This document shows, one piece after another, positions 36,609 to 45,401 of a stretch of DNA of 48,581 bases. The translations under genes and the position numbers were made by a program. The notes beneath the pieces were generated by a model. It worked only from the letters and a program-made list of their open reading frames with translations, ran no database searches and was not told where the DNA came from. The DNA lies in NCBI GenBank assembly GCA_015661405.1, contig JACWMK010000015.1, positions 1-48,581 of the forward strand, read 5' to 3'. The first letter of the stretch is position 1, and every line of letters starts with the position of its first letter. Origin of the DNA: Methanobacterium sp. Its GTDB lineage: Archaea; Methanobacteriota; Methanobacteria; Methanobacteriales; Methanobacteriaceae.

Positions 36609-36892
36609 TTTTTATCATCCCTCTAATTTAATATCTATTTTTATCATTAATATTTAAATTATAAATAACTCCTAATATTTCATTATATATTAAGTTAACC
36701 ATGAATTGATTGATTTTAACTACTCTTCGTTAATATATCTAAACCCAACTTCATTAAAATTGCAGAGGTAGAATTTATCCCCATAAAAATCAATTTTTAG
36801 ATTCTATAAAGCGTTTAAAATAAATTTAGTTAGTCTAGTTTTTAACACTAGTATTTTTCTTAAACTATTTGGTATTAAATTATGGTATATCT

Positions 36893-37190
36893 ATGTCTGA
36901 AGACCTTAAACATGCGTAATAATTTGCTAAGAACTTTAAGCAGAAGACATACGGGTCTATAGATATGGAATAAAAAGACAAATTATTAATAAATTATTGA
37001 ATATAACTGTAATGTAAATAGGGAAAAATGAATTCATATGGAAAGAAGGCAATATTATTAGGTTCGTTTAACTGCTTAACCTAGACATGATCTGTTAATA
37101 TTAGCCCACTGTTCTTAATGAAATCTTAGGTATCATTAATCAGGCAATAATATATAACTATTATTAGAAATTTCTTGCTTCTATAATACC
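36893..37190 (+). pseudogene. Decayed carboxymuconolactone decarboxylase-family gene (tentative)
   Basis: One frame from ATG 36893 reads MSEDLKHA, stop, stop, FAKNFKQKTYGSIDME, stop, KDKLLINY, further stops, then KMNSYGKKAILLGSFN. A second frame continues with VLNEILGIINQAI. The order resembles the AhpD-like carboxymuconolactone decarboxylase family: an N-terminal helix, K-x-K-x-L-I, then the helix around the Cys/His site (K-A-x-x-x-G-A-T-x-E-E-I). At least six in-frame stops make it non-functional. Resemblance is judged by eye and weak; it lies directly upstream of fprA, another oxygen-defence gene. Confidence 0.33.
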
Positions 37191-37298
37191 ATCCAGGAAT
37201 GGTTCCGACATTTAACGAAAATAATTTTAAATTATTTTCTCTCTCACCGCAGTATATTACTTATACCGGTATTCCCATTCAATTTCAATAATTCCATC

Positions 37299-37340
37299 CT
37301 AATTGAGCCTCAGTATCTTAATAATACAAGGCTCAATTAG
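37299..37340. promoter_or_regulatory. 12-bp perfect inverted repeat upstream of fprA
   Basis: CTAATTGAGCCT (37299-37310) and AGGCTCAATTAG (37329-37340) are perfect reverse complements with an 18-base spacer; arm centres are 30 bp apart, about three helical turns. It lies just upstream of a TATA-like AATTATAATGG (37353-37363) and 87 bases before the fprA ATG. Either an operator for a dimeric regulator or an RNA hairpin. No T-run follows, so a terminator is less likely. Confidence 0.5.
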
Positions 37341-37426
37341 TCTAGCTATTACAATTATAATGGAAATTCAGCCTTCTATTAAGTAAAAAAAACCTAAATA
37401 AAGATCTATAGAGGTGACCTTAAAAA

Positions 37427-38605
37427 ATGATTTATAAAATAAAAAATGATGTGTATTCTGTAGGTGTGAAAGACTGGAATAGAAGAATTTTCGATGAACT
37501 AATTCAAATACCAGATGGAACCAGTTATAATTCCTATCTATTAAAAGGCAGTAATAAAACAGCCCTTATAGATACAGTTGATCCAACTAAAGCAGATGAA
37601 TTATTAAATAACCTAAATAAGTTAGATGCTGACATTGATTACCTTATAATTAACCATGCAGAACAGGATCATTCCGGAACCATACCTAGAATACTTGATA
37701 GATACCCTAACGCCATTATCATCACCAACTCCAAATGTAAAGACTTGTTAATTGAATTTCATCTAATACCCGATGAAAAATTCAAAGTTGTAGGGGATGA
37801 TGAAACCTTAGATCTCGGAGGTAAAACATTAAAGTTCCTTATAACTCCCTGGGTGCACTGGCCAGATACAATGGTAACCTACCTACAAGAAGACCAGATA
37901 CTATTCTCATGTGATTTCTTCGGCTCTCACTTGGCAACCAGTGAATTATTCGCAGCTGAAGATATTTACAAGTCAGCTAAAAGATATTACGCCGAGATAA
38001 TGATGCCCTTTAGAACCATTATTCAAAAAAATCTGGAGAAGCTGAATAACCTAAAAATTCAGATTATAGCACCCAGCCACGGGCCACTATACAATAAACC
38101 AGAATTTATATTAGATGCCTACAAAGATTGGACTTCAGATAACACTAAAAATGATGTTGTCATACCTTACATATCCATGCACGGAAGCACCCAGAATATG
38201 GTGGATTATTTAGTGGATTCTTTAATTGAAAGAGGATTAACAGTTAAACCATTGAATTTAACCTATAATGATGCGGGTGAATTAGCTTTAGAATTAGTGG
38301 ACGCTACCACTATGGTTATAGCTTCACCCACAGTCTTAACCGGTCCACATCCCAGTGTAGTATATGCCACCTACCTGGCAAACGCCCTTAGACCCAAGTT
38401 AAAATATGTTTCAGTAATGGGTTCCTATGGATGGGGCGGTCGAATGCTTGATCAAATCACGGAAATGATTAGTAGCTTAAGAGTTGAAATGATCACACCA
38501 TTAATTATAAAAGGCTTCCCTAAGGATGAAGATTACAAGAAAATAGATGCAATGGCTGATGAAATCACAGCAAAACATGAAAAGCTGGGACTTATTAAAA
38601 AATAA
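37427..38605 (+). CDS. fprA: F420H2 oxidase FprA (flavodiiron protein)
   Basis: The 392-residue flavodiiron protein has an N-terminal metallo-beta-lactamase domain with the diiron ligands in NHAEQDHSG (His77, Glu79, Asp81, His82), His144, Asp163 and the later His in APSHGPLY, then a flavodoxin domain from about residue 250 (YISMHGSTQNM, then SPTVLTGPHPS and GSYGWGG). In methanogens FprA reduces oxygen to water with F420H2, protecting the cell from air. A GAGGTGA ribosome site precedes ATG 37427. The long intergenic stretch upstream with its inverted repeat suggests regulated expression. Confidence 0.92.
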   Translation: MIYKIKNDVYSVGVKDWNRRIFDELIQIPDGTSYNSYLLKGSNKTALIDTVDPTKADELLNNLNKLDADIDYLIINHAEQDHSGTIPRILDRYPNAIIITNSKCKDLLIEFHLIPDEKFKVVGDDETLDLGGKTLKFLITPWVHWPDTMVTYLQEDQILFSCDFFGSHLATSELFAAEDIYKSAKRYYAEIMMPFRTIIQKNLEKLNNLKIQIIAPSHGPLYNKPEFILDAYKDWTSDNTKNDVVIPYISMHGSTQNMVDYLVDSLIERGLTVKPLNLTYNDAGELALELVDATTMVIASPTVLTGPHPSVVYATYLANALRPKLKYVSVMGSYGWGGRMLDQITEMISSLRVEMITPLIIKGFPKDEDYKKIDAMADEITAKHEKLGLIKK

Positions 38606-38865
38606 TTAAATAATACTAAAACTAATTCATAAAATTTTTATTCAAATTAAACTCCCATTTTTTCTAATTTAATTATGATTTAAACTATAAATTACCATCA
38701 AAAGATAGTTTTAAAGTTAACATAAGAAAATGTAACTCTTTAATATAGAATCAATATGAATTATTAACTTTTTATTATAATTTAGATAAAATTAATAATA
38801 TTATAAAAAAGATATAATAGATTAAATTAATGAATTTTTATTCATAATAATTGGATTGTGAATTC

Positions 38866-39339
38866 ATGAAAACGATAATTAAACCATTTGAATTACTGTT
38901 CGTTGGGAAAGATCCTGAGAATTTAAGGGGATTTTTTAAAGCTTTAAATGAATCTAAGATTCTAAATGATATTCATTTTGCTGGAAATCAGGATGAAGCA
39001 TTGAAAATGATATTCCAAAGAGGGGAATATCAATTCACCCCTATACCGAATATTATAATCACGGATATTGATAGTTACCGTACGGAATTTAGATCAGGAA
39101 TCTTAGATGTAATTGCTCAAAGAGAAGATATAAAATGCATACCTACAGTTATTTTAATTTATTTAGATGAAGAAAGGGAAGAAGTTAAAATTAAAGACTG
39201 TCCAAATTTATTAATACGTAAACCAAATACAACAGAAGAATATCAAAATGCAGTGAATTTGATAAAAGAATATTATCTTAACTTACCAAAAAAATATAAA
39301 ACCCCCAAGCCACCTTTGTTTAAAGATAAACAAGTTTAG
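38866..39339 (+). CDS. Stand-alone response-regulator receiver protein
   Basis: ATG 38866 is preferred to TTG 38851; product 157 residues. It is a receiver domain: ELLFVGKDPENLRGFFKAL, an acidic pocket, the phospho-acceptor Asp in NIIITDIDSYR, a Thr in IPTVILIYLD and the conserved Lys in LIRKPNTTEE. No output domain follows, only about 25 basic and Pro-rich residues (YKTPKPPLFKDK). It resembles single-domain receivers that work with PAS-histidine kinases in Methanobacteriales. No kinase gene is nearby, so its partner is unknown. Confidence 0.78.
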   Translation: MKTIIKPFELLFVGKDPENLRGFFKALNESKILNDIHFAGNQDEALKMIFQRGEYQFTPIPNIIITDIDSYRTEFRSGILDVIAQREDIKCIPTVILIYLDEEREEVKIKDCPNLLIRKPNTTEEYQNAVNLIKEYYLNLPKKYKTPKPPLFKDKQV

Positions 39340-39461
39340 TAAAAAAAAATAATTTTTTAAATAAAAATTTTATCATGGGCTCTAATTATTCTGTCTTATA
39401 GATTTAAAGATAAGATTAAATTACTTTTATGCAATATGAAACATTTGGGGTTGATTAAAAC

Positions 39462-39752
39462 TTGACATATGAAGATGAACTTAAGAATATGAGCCATAAA
39501 GTGCTTCAAAAAGAATGTACAGATTTTTTTCAGTTTATTACAAACCGTATTGATAAACCTGAAGTTCTCAGTGCAGATGAGAAAGTTAAAGCTGAATCAT
39601 TAGTCTTAGAATCTATTACAAGAATGGAATACGATAAAAATTCCATTAAATCTCTTGAAAATTGTACACGTTCTGTTCAAAATCTTATTATAAAATCATA
39701 TGATGAAAAAAGTGATATTCCCCTCCAGATTCGTGAATGGAAACCAAAATAA
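39462..39752 (+). CDS. Uncharacterised small helical protein
   Basis: TTG 39462 starts a 96-residue frame, about 12 bases after GGGG. The predicted protein is mostly helical and charged, with no membrane helix; features are KVLQKECTDFFQFITNRI, then SADEKVKAESLVLESITRM and the end QIREWKPK. I do not recognise a family. It follows the receiver gene by 122 bases in the same direction, so they could be functionally linked. Codon use looks like its neighbours. Confidence 0.6.
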   Translation: MTYEDELKNMSHKVLQKECTDFFQFITNRIDKPEVLSADEKVKAESLVLESITRMEYDKNSIKSLENCTRSVQNLIIKSYDEKSDIPLQIREWKPK

Positions 39753-39860
39753 AATTTGTATAAAATTTTATTTCCAATTTAATATTCTTTTTTTTTAAGA
39801 TAAAAAATATTAACTCACAGCTAAAAAAAAGAACAGATAACTAATTTTTTTTTAATGTTT

Positions 39861-40142
39861 TTAAGGCAGATTATACTTATATTTCACCATATTAGTAGGG
39901 TAAACCTGAACAAATCCTTTCTCAGGATTCTTTAAAGTAATTTCAATTTTATAATCTGAAATCTTAATTTCTTCAACAGTAAATCCACCCACCAGTCCAC
40001 CAATTTCATAATGAATTTCTTCTTTTTTATCGGCATCTCCCACTAATCTAAACTCAGTTGAGGAAAAATCTAAAGCCCCAATAGTAACCCAATTAGGAAA
40101 TATAATATTATCCGAGCTTCTATTCTCATTTTTATCAGACAT
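39861..40142 (-). CDS. Uncharacterised small soluble protein
   Basis: ATG 40142, with GGGG a few bases upstream, gives 93 residues; ATG 40154 is possible. The sequence alternates strand-like segments (NWVTIGALDFSSTEFRLVG, HYEIGGLVGGFTVEEIKI, YKIEITLKNPEKGFVQVYP) and looks like a small beta-rich fold. I do not recognise it. It lies 53 bases downstream of the signal peptidase gene in the same direction and may share its message. Confidence 0.6.
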   Translation of the reverse strand: MSDKNENRSSDNIIFPNWVTIGALDFSSTEFRLVGDADKKEEIHYEIGGLVGGFTVEEIKISDYKIEITLKNPEKGFVQVYPTNMVKYKYNLP

Positions 40143-40195
40143 AATTAACCCCATTAAACTTTCTAATAATATAAAAAAACATATTTATTTTTTTT

Positions 40196-40645
40196 TTAAT
40201 CTGACTGAGGAATACCTCTAATCCAAATAGTGATATAACCTATATCTGGTATTACTATAGGATTCTGACCAGGATTACCTCCATATGTAATTACTTTAGC
40301 TTCTATTTGATTTGGATAAACTGGATCCGGATCTGCTGTAGGATTGTTATCTCCCTTAATAATATAATATAATTGTCCTTGAGGATTTGTACCTTTAAAG
40401 ATAACCCGATGAATAACCGGAGCAGGATACCAAGTAGCATTGTATACGACTATATCTCCCACATTTAAATCACTAGTGTTAAATTCTTGTATACCGAAAA
40501 AATTAGCTGGTTCAATGGCTACAATATCTCCCCTATAAAAAACAGGTTCCATACTCCCAGAAACCACCACATTCAAGTGTGTAGCTAGAATTACTCCAAA
40601 AATTATGACAACTGCATAAATTATAATATCTCGAGTTAAAGTCAT
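40196..40645 (-). CDS. Signal peptidase I (archaeal/ER type)
   Basis: ATG 40645, 8 bases after AGGTGG, gives 149 residues. An N-terminal membrane helix (DIIIYAVVIIFGVILA) precedes the catalytic box VSGSMEP (Ser31), box C-like RGDIV, and box D VIHRVI in which His replaces the bacterial Lys, typical of archaeal and ER signal peptidases; IKGDNNPTADPDPV supplies the Asp. It cleaves signal peptides outside the membrane. A short hydrophobic end (YITIWI) may be a second membrane contact. It may process secreted proteins such as the one encoded at 42433-44610. Confidence 0.88.
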   Translation of the reverse strand: MTLTRDIIIYAVVIIFGVILATHLNVVVSGSMEPVFYRGDIVAIEPANFFGIQEFNTSDLNVGDIVVYNATWYPAPVIHRVIFKGTNPQGQLYYIIKGDNNPTADPDPVYPNQIEAKVITYGGNPGQNPIVIPDIGYITIWIRGIPQSD

Positions 40646-40929
40646 TAAAAAAACCACCTATTAGAACAGTTTCCTTCAATCCTATCCCAGAACAATAGCC
40701 TAAATCAATTTAAGTTAATTATAAAACTTAATAGAAGAAATACTTTGAGAGAAGTTATTAAAAATTTATTCCCATTACTCAAATAAAGATTAATTCAAAT
40801 AATTTTGAATATATACTATATTGTCATTTCTTTAAAAATAGTTTTTCCAAATTTACACCCATATTACTCCACATTCAGTAGTCTGCTCAAAAAACTATTT
40901 CTAGCTAAATTTAACTCTCAAAAAAAAAA

Positions 40930-42090
40930 TTATATTTTTAACTCTCCATATATCCAATTCATTATTGTTTGAAAAGTATCCCTAGTGAATCCCATATGTC
41001 CAGCATCATAGAATCTACCACATTTAGGATTACCATGTTCAAATAATAAGTGACAATCTTTGATAGGGATTACTGAATCATGTATTCCGTTAACAAGTAA
41101 TAATGGTGCACTTGGCTTATCTATGATACCTTGTTTGAGAAGTGAAAGTTTAGGTGCATATTCAACCCACTCATCATAACCTGACAAACCGAAAGCATAA
41201 CTGACTGTTTCAAAGAATTCGAAAGGATATTCACCTCTCTCCTGCTTCTTAATCCAGTCAAGTTCAAATGCATAGTGTATGGGTCCGCCTTGAACTACTG
41301 CGCAAACTATCCTCTCTTTATAAATATGTGCAACTTTAACCGCCCAGTAACCACCAAAACTAAAACCCCAAACACCCACTCGATTAGAATCCAAGCCTTC
41401 CTGCTTATCAACCCAATCAAGTACTGCTCCAAACAATCTCTCCGAATCTTCTGAAGCCTTGATTGGTGAATCACCAACCCCCGGTCCGTCAATTGTCAGA
41501 GTTGCTAATCCATGTTGTAAAGCAGAATCATTAACATTTTCCGACACTAGACCCTCCTCTTTGAAACCATCAATTCCACCCCAAGTAAAGAGTAAAGGAA
41601 ACGATGCAATACCCGTGTTAGGAATTCTTAAATAAGCAATAATCTTATCGCCTTCACCATCTCTTCCTTTGAATGGTATCTCCACTCGTTCTATAGGAAC
41701 ATCAAAATACTGTGAAGCTTTCAAAAGCATTTCCTGCGACTTTCTGTAAGCCTCCTTTTTAACATCCGAATTAATTGTCGGATACCGAGCAAGCCTATAA
41801 TATTGATAAGCTCTTAAATAATTCTCTTTAGCTTCTTGTGCATCGCCATCTTTTTCCGCCTGACCTGCCTTATCTTCATATGGCTTGGCGAGGGAAGTGA
41901 AAGCAGCCACCCATTTATCATGATCATATGAGGTAAGACTAGTCATAACTTGCTCCATATCATCATATGAAGCATAAGTAAATGGATAAATCCCCATTTT
42001 CACCCGAGGACCCCACATTTCCCATAATTCCTTTACTGGACGAACATATCTTTCTAATTTTTCATCATGATTAATGGAAGATTTACGCAT
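40930..42090 (-). CDS. Alpha/beta hydrolase (FrsA/DUF1100-like)
   Basis: ATG 42090 gives 386 residues; GGGGG lies 12 bases before it. After a helical N-terminal cap (residues 1 to about 140) comes an alpha/beta-hydrolase domain with oxyanion region LLFTWGGIDGFKEE, nucleophile elbow GFSFGG, the acid in NGIHDSVIP and the His in DAGHMGFT. This matches the FrsA-like esterase/C-C hydrolase group, which is mainly bacterial. Codons and base composition look somewhat richer in G+C than neighbours, hinting at transfer. The substrate is unknown. Confidence 0.85.
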   Translation of the reverse strand: MRKSSINHDEKLERYVRPVKELWEMWGPRVKMGIYPFTYASYDDMEQVMTSLTSYDHDKWVAAFTSLAKPYEDKAGQAEKDGDAQEAKENYLRAYQYYRLARYPTINSDVKKEAYRKSQEMLLKASQYFDVPIERVEIPFKGRDGEGDKIIAYLRIPNTGIASFPLLFTWGGIDGFKEEGLVSENVNDSALQHGLATLTIDGPGVGDSPIKASEDSERLFGAVLDWVDKQEGLDSNRVGVWGFSFGGYWAVKVAHIYKERIVCAVVQGGPIHYAFELDWIKKQERGEYPFEFFETVSYAFGLSGYDEWVEYAPKLSLLKQGIIDKPSAPLLLVNGIHDSVIPIKDCHLLFEHGNPKCGRFYDAGHMGFTRDTFQTIMNWIYGELKI

Positions 42091-42432
42091 ATCTAAAATC
42101 AACCCCCTCTTTGATATTATTTTAATATGTTTTTCCTAAAAGTTAATTCTATCGCAACTTTATTAAAATAGTAATATTTACAGCTCACCTCAATTTTTAC
42201 CATTCGATTAGACTTGTAATAGCCTTTTTTGGAGTTTTAAAACTACCATAAATTTATTCCGTTTTTTTTAGAAATGGAATATAAATTTAATAAATAATTG
42301 AATATATTTTTATTTACAATCATAAATTTTCAATTTTAAAAAAAAAATAATACAAAAAAAGTTATTTTGTGAAAAAGTAAATTTGGATAATAGGATGGTC
42401 TATTACATTCCCCTTTTTCTTGTTAACTTATT
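42091..42432. other. Intergenic stretch with a possible terminator
   Basis: No gene seen. An imperfect inverted repeat (TAAATTTATTCC near 42249 and GGAATATAAATTTA near 42277, one 2-base bulge) may end transcripts of the large secreted protein on the minus strand. Promoter of the hydrolase gene is expected at the left part. The rest is AT-rich with poly-A runs. Confidence 0.35.
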
Positions 42433-44610
42433 CTAATATCCTGTGCTGAGTATATCTGCCTTTTGTTTACTGGCAGCTATAAGAACAAATGGTGTACCCG
42501 TAACTAAATTACCGTAGTGTTGAGAATTAGTCCCTATATAATCCCATGATTGCCATCCATTAATAGTATAGATTTCAACCCACGCGTGTCGATATCCAAC
42601 TCCATATCCATCATCAACATAACCCATTATTCGAGCTTGTATTCCAGCAGCATTTAATTCATCGTATAACCATTCTGAATTCGCCCAGCAGTCACCGTAT
42701 CCTAATTGAATTAAGCTAGTAGCATCAGATACACCCTGAATATCCATGAATTGCGCGTCTTTCTGTGCAATAGTATATAAAACTGCCGCTGATGTTGTTG
42801 AGGTAATAGTACTCCACGGTTTTACCGTGACATAATTAGGTAGTCTTTGATTATTAACTTGGAAGTTCAGTATTTTACAGTAAATGTAAACTAGATTATT
42901 GAAATTTATTTTACCAAGAGATGTTGAAGCATAGCTTGGTGCGGTTCCAGTACTGTTAATATAGTTTACTATATCCTGAGCAATTGACAGATACTCAGAT
43001 TTCAGTAATTCCCCGCCTGTGATGGTTTCCGTGCTGGCGGATGTATTATTAACAGTTTTAAGATTTAAAGGTGTATTTAATCCTTTATTAATATTTAATA
43101 AGTTTGCAGTGATTAATTGCAGGAACTCAGGCATATTAACTGAATGGTTAGCTATTGTTACATAACTTGGTAGTCTACTATTGGTTTCGACATAATATAT
43201 TAAATATGATGATTCATTGTTAATCTCAGCGCTTGTGAAACTTATCGGGGTAGTAGTTGTACTAGTATTTTTAATTGTAGTGGTATTGGTGAGTGTTAAA
43301 TCTTGAAGGGCATATAATTTACCATCCCAGGTTCCGAAGTAGATGTTTCCATCAGAGTTGATAGCTGGAGTGGAATCTATATCATAAGTGGTTTGGTAAA
43401 TCCATTTCAGTGTACCGTTGGGGTTGATTGCATATAATGTACCATAATGCTGGCCAGCTACACCTCCAGTAATGTATAATGTTCCATCTGCTCCGATGGT
43501 TGCAGCATTATCTAATAAATTATTGATAGTTTTCGCCCATTTTAGTGTGCCGTTAGTATTCAATGCCAGTAAGGTAGAGTATGTTGTATCCGTACTGGTA
43601 TTATAATGACCAACTATAGCGTAGATGATTCCTTTACTGCTAATAACAGGAGGCACCGTTATATAATTTCCAGTGTTATAACTCCATTTTAGTTTGCCGT
43701 TAGAGTTTATCGCGTATAAATAACCTACATCACTTCCCAAGTAGATGGTTCCATCAGATCCAATGCAGGGTGTGGTTGTAATTTCTTCTATATTATTATA
43801 ACTCCATTTTAATGTACCGTTGGGATTGATAGCATATAAAAAGCTGTTCACACTGCTTTGGTAATATCCTTGAATATAAATTATTCCATTAGAACCCATA
43901 ACTTGGGACTGAATAATACCTAATCCACTGCCATCAATAGACGGAATATTATAGCTCCATTTTTTAGTTCCGTTACTATTTATCGCGTATAAAGCACTAT
44001 ATGTATTTTCATTATAGTTTAAGTAGTCAATAATATAGATGGTTCCATCAGATCCGATAGATGGAGGTGATTGAGTGAAACTAGAGTCCGGAGTTGTATA
44101 TATCCATTTCAGTGTGCCGTTAGGATTTAAAGCTATCAAACCATCAGTTGTTCCGAAGTAAATAGTTCCATTATTACCGATAGCTGGAACTGTAGTCATA
44201 CCCTCTACATCCCTGTAAGCCCATTTCAGTGACCCGTTAGGGTTATATGCAAATAAACCATCACTAAAACGAGTCCCAATGTAGATGGTTCCGTCACTAC
44301 CTATTACTGGAGACATCAAATCATCATTGGTTACGTTTGCTATCCATTTAGTGGTATTGGTTGATGGTCCCGTGTATTGTGATTGACCAGTATTCTGATT
44401 GTTGTCCTGATATTTCGGTTGTGAACTATTCACGAGGCCCGTTACATTTGAGGTGGTAAGAGTGTTAGCACTGGATGAAGTTAAATTAACAGGGGTTGTA
44501 TTGGTTGTGGCTGCTGCATTTCCCATGCAAAAAGCTAAAATAACCGTTAAGCCTATCAAAACTAATGTAAACATCGTAAAATTAATTTTAGTAAGTTTAA
44601 TTCTATTCAT
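42433..44610 (-). CDS. Secreted PQQ-type beta-propeller, pseudomurein-binding repeats and transglutaminase-like peptidase
   Basis: The 725-residue protein has an N-terminal signal peptide (helix around 13-30, cut near NAAATTN). Residues 90-437 contain eight repeats of the pattern G-x-I-Y-x-G...L-Y-A-x-N-x-N-G-T-L-K-W, an eight-bladed PQQ-type propeller. Two pseudomurein-binding repeats follow (about 460-500 and 535-595, each with Y-[IV]-x-x-x-x-R-L-P-x-Y-V or a variant). A C-terminal transglutaminase-like domain has Cys641 in GYGDCWANSEW, His675 in YRHAWVEIY and Asp690 in WQSWDYIG, as in pseudomurein endoisopeptidases PeiW/PeiP. It probably binds the cell wall and cuts or remodels its peptide bridges; the propeller role is unknown. 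Many N-x-S/T sites suggest glycosylation. Confidence 0.85.
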   Translation of the reverse strand: MNRIKLTKINFTMFTLVLIGLTVILAFCMGNAAATTNTTPVNLTSSSANTLTTSNVTGLVNSSQPKYQDNNQNTGQSQYTGPSTNTTKWIANVTNDDLMSPVIGSDGTIYIGTRFSDGLFAYNPNGSLKWAYRDVEGMTTVPAIGNNGTIYFGTTDGLIALNPNGTLKWIYTTPDSSFTQSPPSIGSDGTIYIIDYLNYNENTYSALYAINSNGTKKWSYNIPSIDGSGLGIIQSQVMGSNGIIYIQGYYQSSVNSFLYAINPNGTLKWSYNNIEEITTTPCIGSDGTIYLGSDVGYLYAINSNGKLKWSYNTGNYITVPPVISSKGIIYAIVGHYNTSTDTTYSTLLALNTNGTLKWAKTINNLLDNAATIGADGTLYITGGVAGQHYGTLYAINPNGTLKWIYQTTYDIDSTPAINSDGNIYFGTWDGKLYALQDLTLTNTTTIKNTSTTTTPISFTSAEINNESSYLIYYVETNSRLPSYVTIANHSVNMPEFLQLITANLLNINKGLNTPLNLKTVNNTSASTETITGGELLKSEYLSIAQDIVNYINSTGTAPSYASTSLGKINFNNLVYIYCKILNFQVNNQRLPNYVTVKPWSTITSTTSAAVLYTIAQKDAQFMDIQGVSDATSLIQLGYGDCWANSEWLYDELNAAGIQARIMGYVDDGYGVGYRHAWVEIYTINGWQSWDYIGTNSQHYGNLVTGTPFVLIAASKQKADILSTGY

Positions 44611-45022
44611 TTTTATATTTCATCCCCCACCCATATTTTGTTAGTCTACATCAGTAAGTCTAGAAGTAATAAGGATATACTTTTCTAAAAAAAAATTTTT
44701 TATTGAAGTGTAATCTTTGATATTAGGCTTTAAAAATAGTATAATCCCCTCAATAGAATCTAATCGTGCATAATTTTTATCCAATATTAAAATTTAAATA
44801 TAGTTTGTTTTAAATTTTTTTTTTTTACATTCGAAATTGTATGGCACTGGAAGATCCATTTTTCAACATTTAAAGAGTTAAAAAAAAAATAGAACCCTTT
44901 ATACTTTTTAATATTATTTAATAATAATATAATAATAAATTATAATTTGAATCAACACCATATAATACACTATCAAATGTTTTCTTCATAAAAAAAAATT
45001 TTAATTTACGAGTTGAAAAAAT
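44611..45022. other. Divergent intergenic region, no gene seen
   Basis: AT-rich region between the secreted protein (minus) and the small membrane protein (plus). It has several poly-T and poly-A tracts and an ATAATAAT stretch near 44925-44940. No coding frame or RNA recognised. Both flanking promoters should lie here. Confidence 0.45.
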
Positions 45023-45349
45023 ATGCCAGAGGAAAAGAAAGAAGTTCCCGAAATAACTAATAAAAAATCAGAAGAAACCCCTAAAGATACTGTAGAAGAA
45101 GAAGCAAGAAACACTAAAAATTTTGAAGAAGAACATAACAGATACAAGTCACCTTTCCTCATTTTCGAAACAACAATTATACGATTAATAATATTTGGTC
45201 TTATCGGTATAATTATTTTATTCGCACTGGCATTTATTGGACAATTCGCCTTCGGAACCACTGGCGGAATTATTGGCTCAGTAATAGGCATAATTATATT
45301 AATAGCATTATTATGGGCTAGCTGGAAAGCAGATGAAAAAGGACGATAA
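45023..45349 (+). CDS. Small membrane protein with acidic N-terminal tail
   Basis: The 108-residue protein has a highly charged, Glu/Lys-rich N-terminal half (residues 1 to about 42, probably disordered) followed by two membrane helices (LIIFGLIGIIILFALAFIG and IIGSVIGIIILIALLWA) separated by a Gly-rich turn, and a short charged end. I do not recognise a family beyond the general two-helix type. ATG 45023 is the first start; no strong ribosome site. A 153-codon frame on the opposite strand here is a shadow. Confidence 0.65.
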   Translation: MPEEKKEVPEITNKKSEETPKDTVEEEARNTKNFEEEHNRYKSPFLIFETTIIRLIIFGLIGIIILFALAFIGQFAFGTTGGIIGSVIGIIILIALLWASWKADEKGR

Positions 45350-45401
45350 ATTATTTTAAAAATTCTTTCCTTTTTCAAAATATAATTATTGTCCTGAATA
45401 A

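Noticed and set aside
36834..36850. Short CTAGT/ACTAG inverted repeat
   Set aside because: Five-base arms are expected by chance in this composition.
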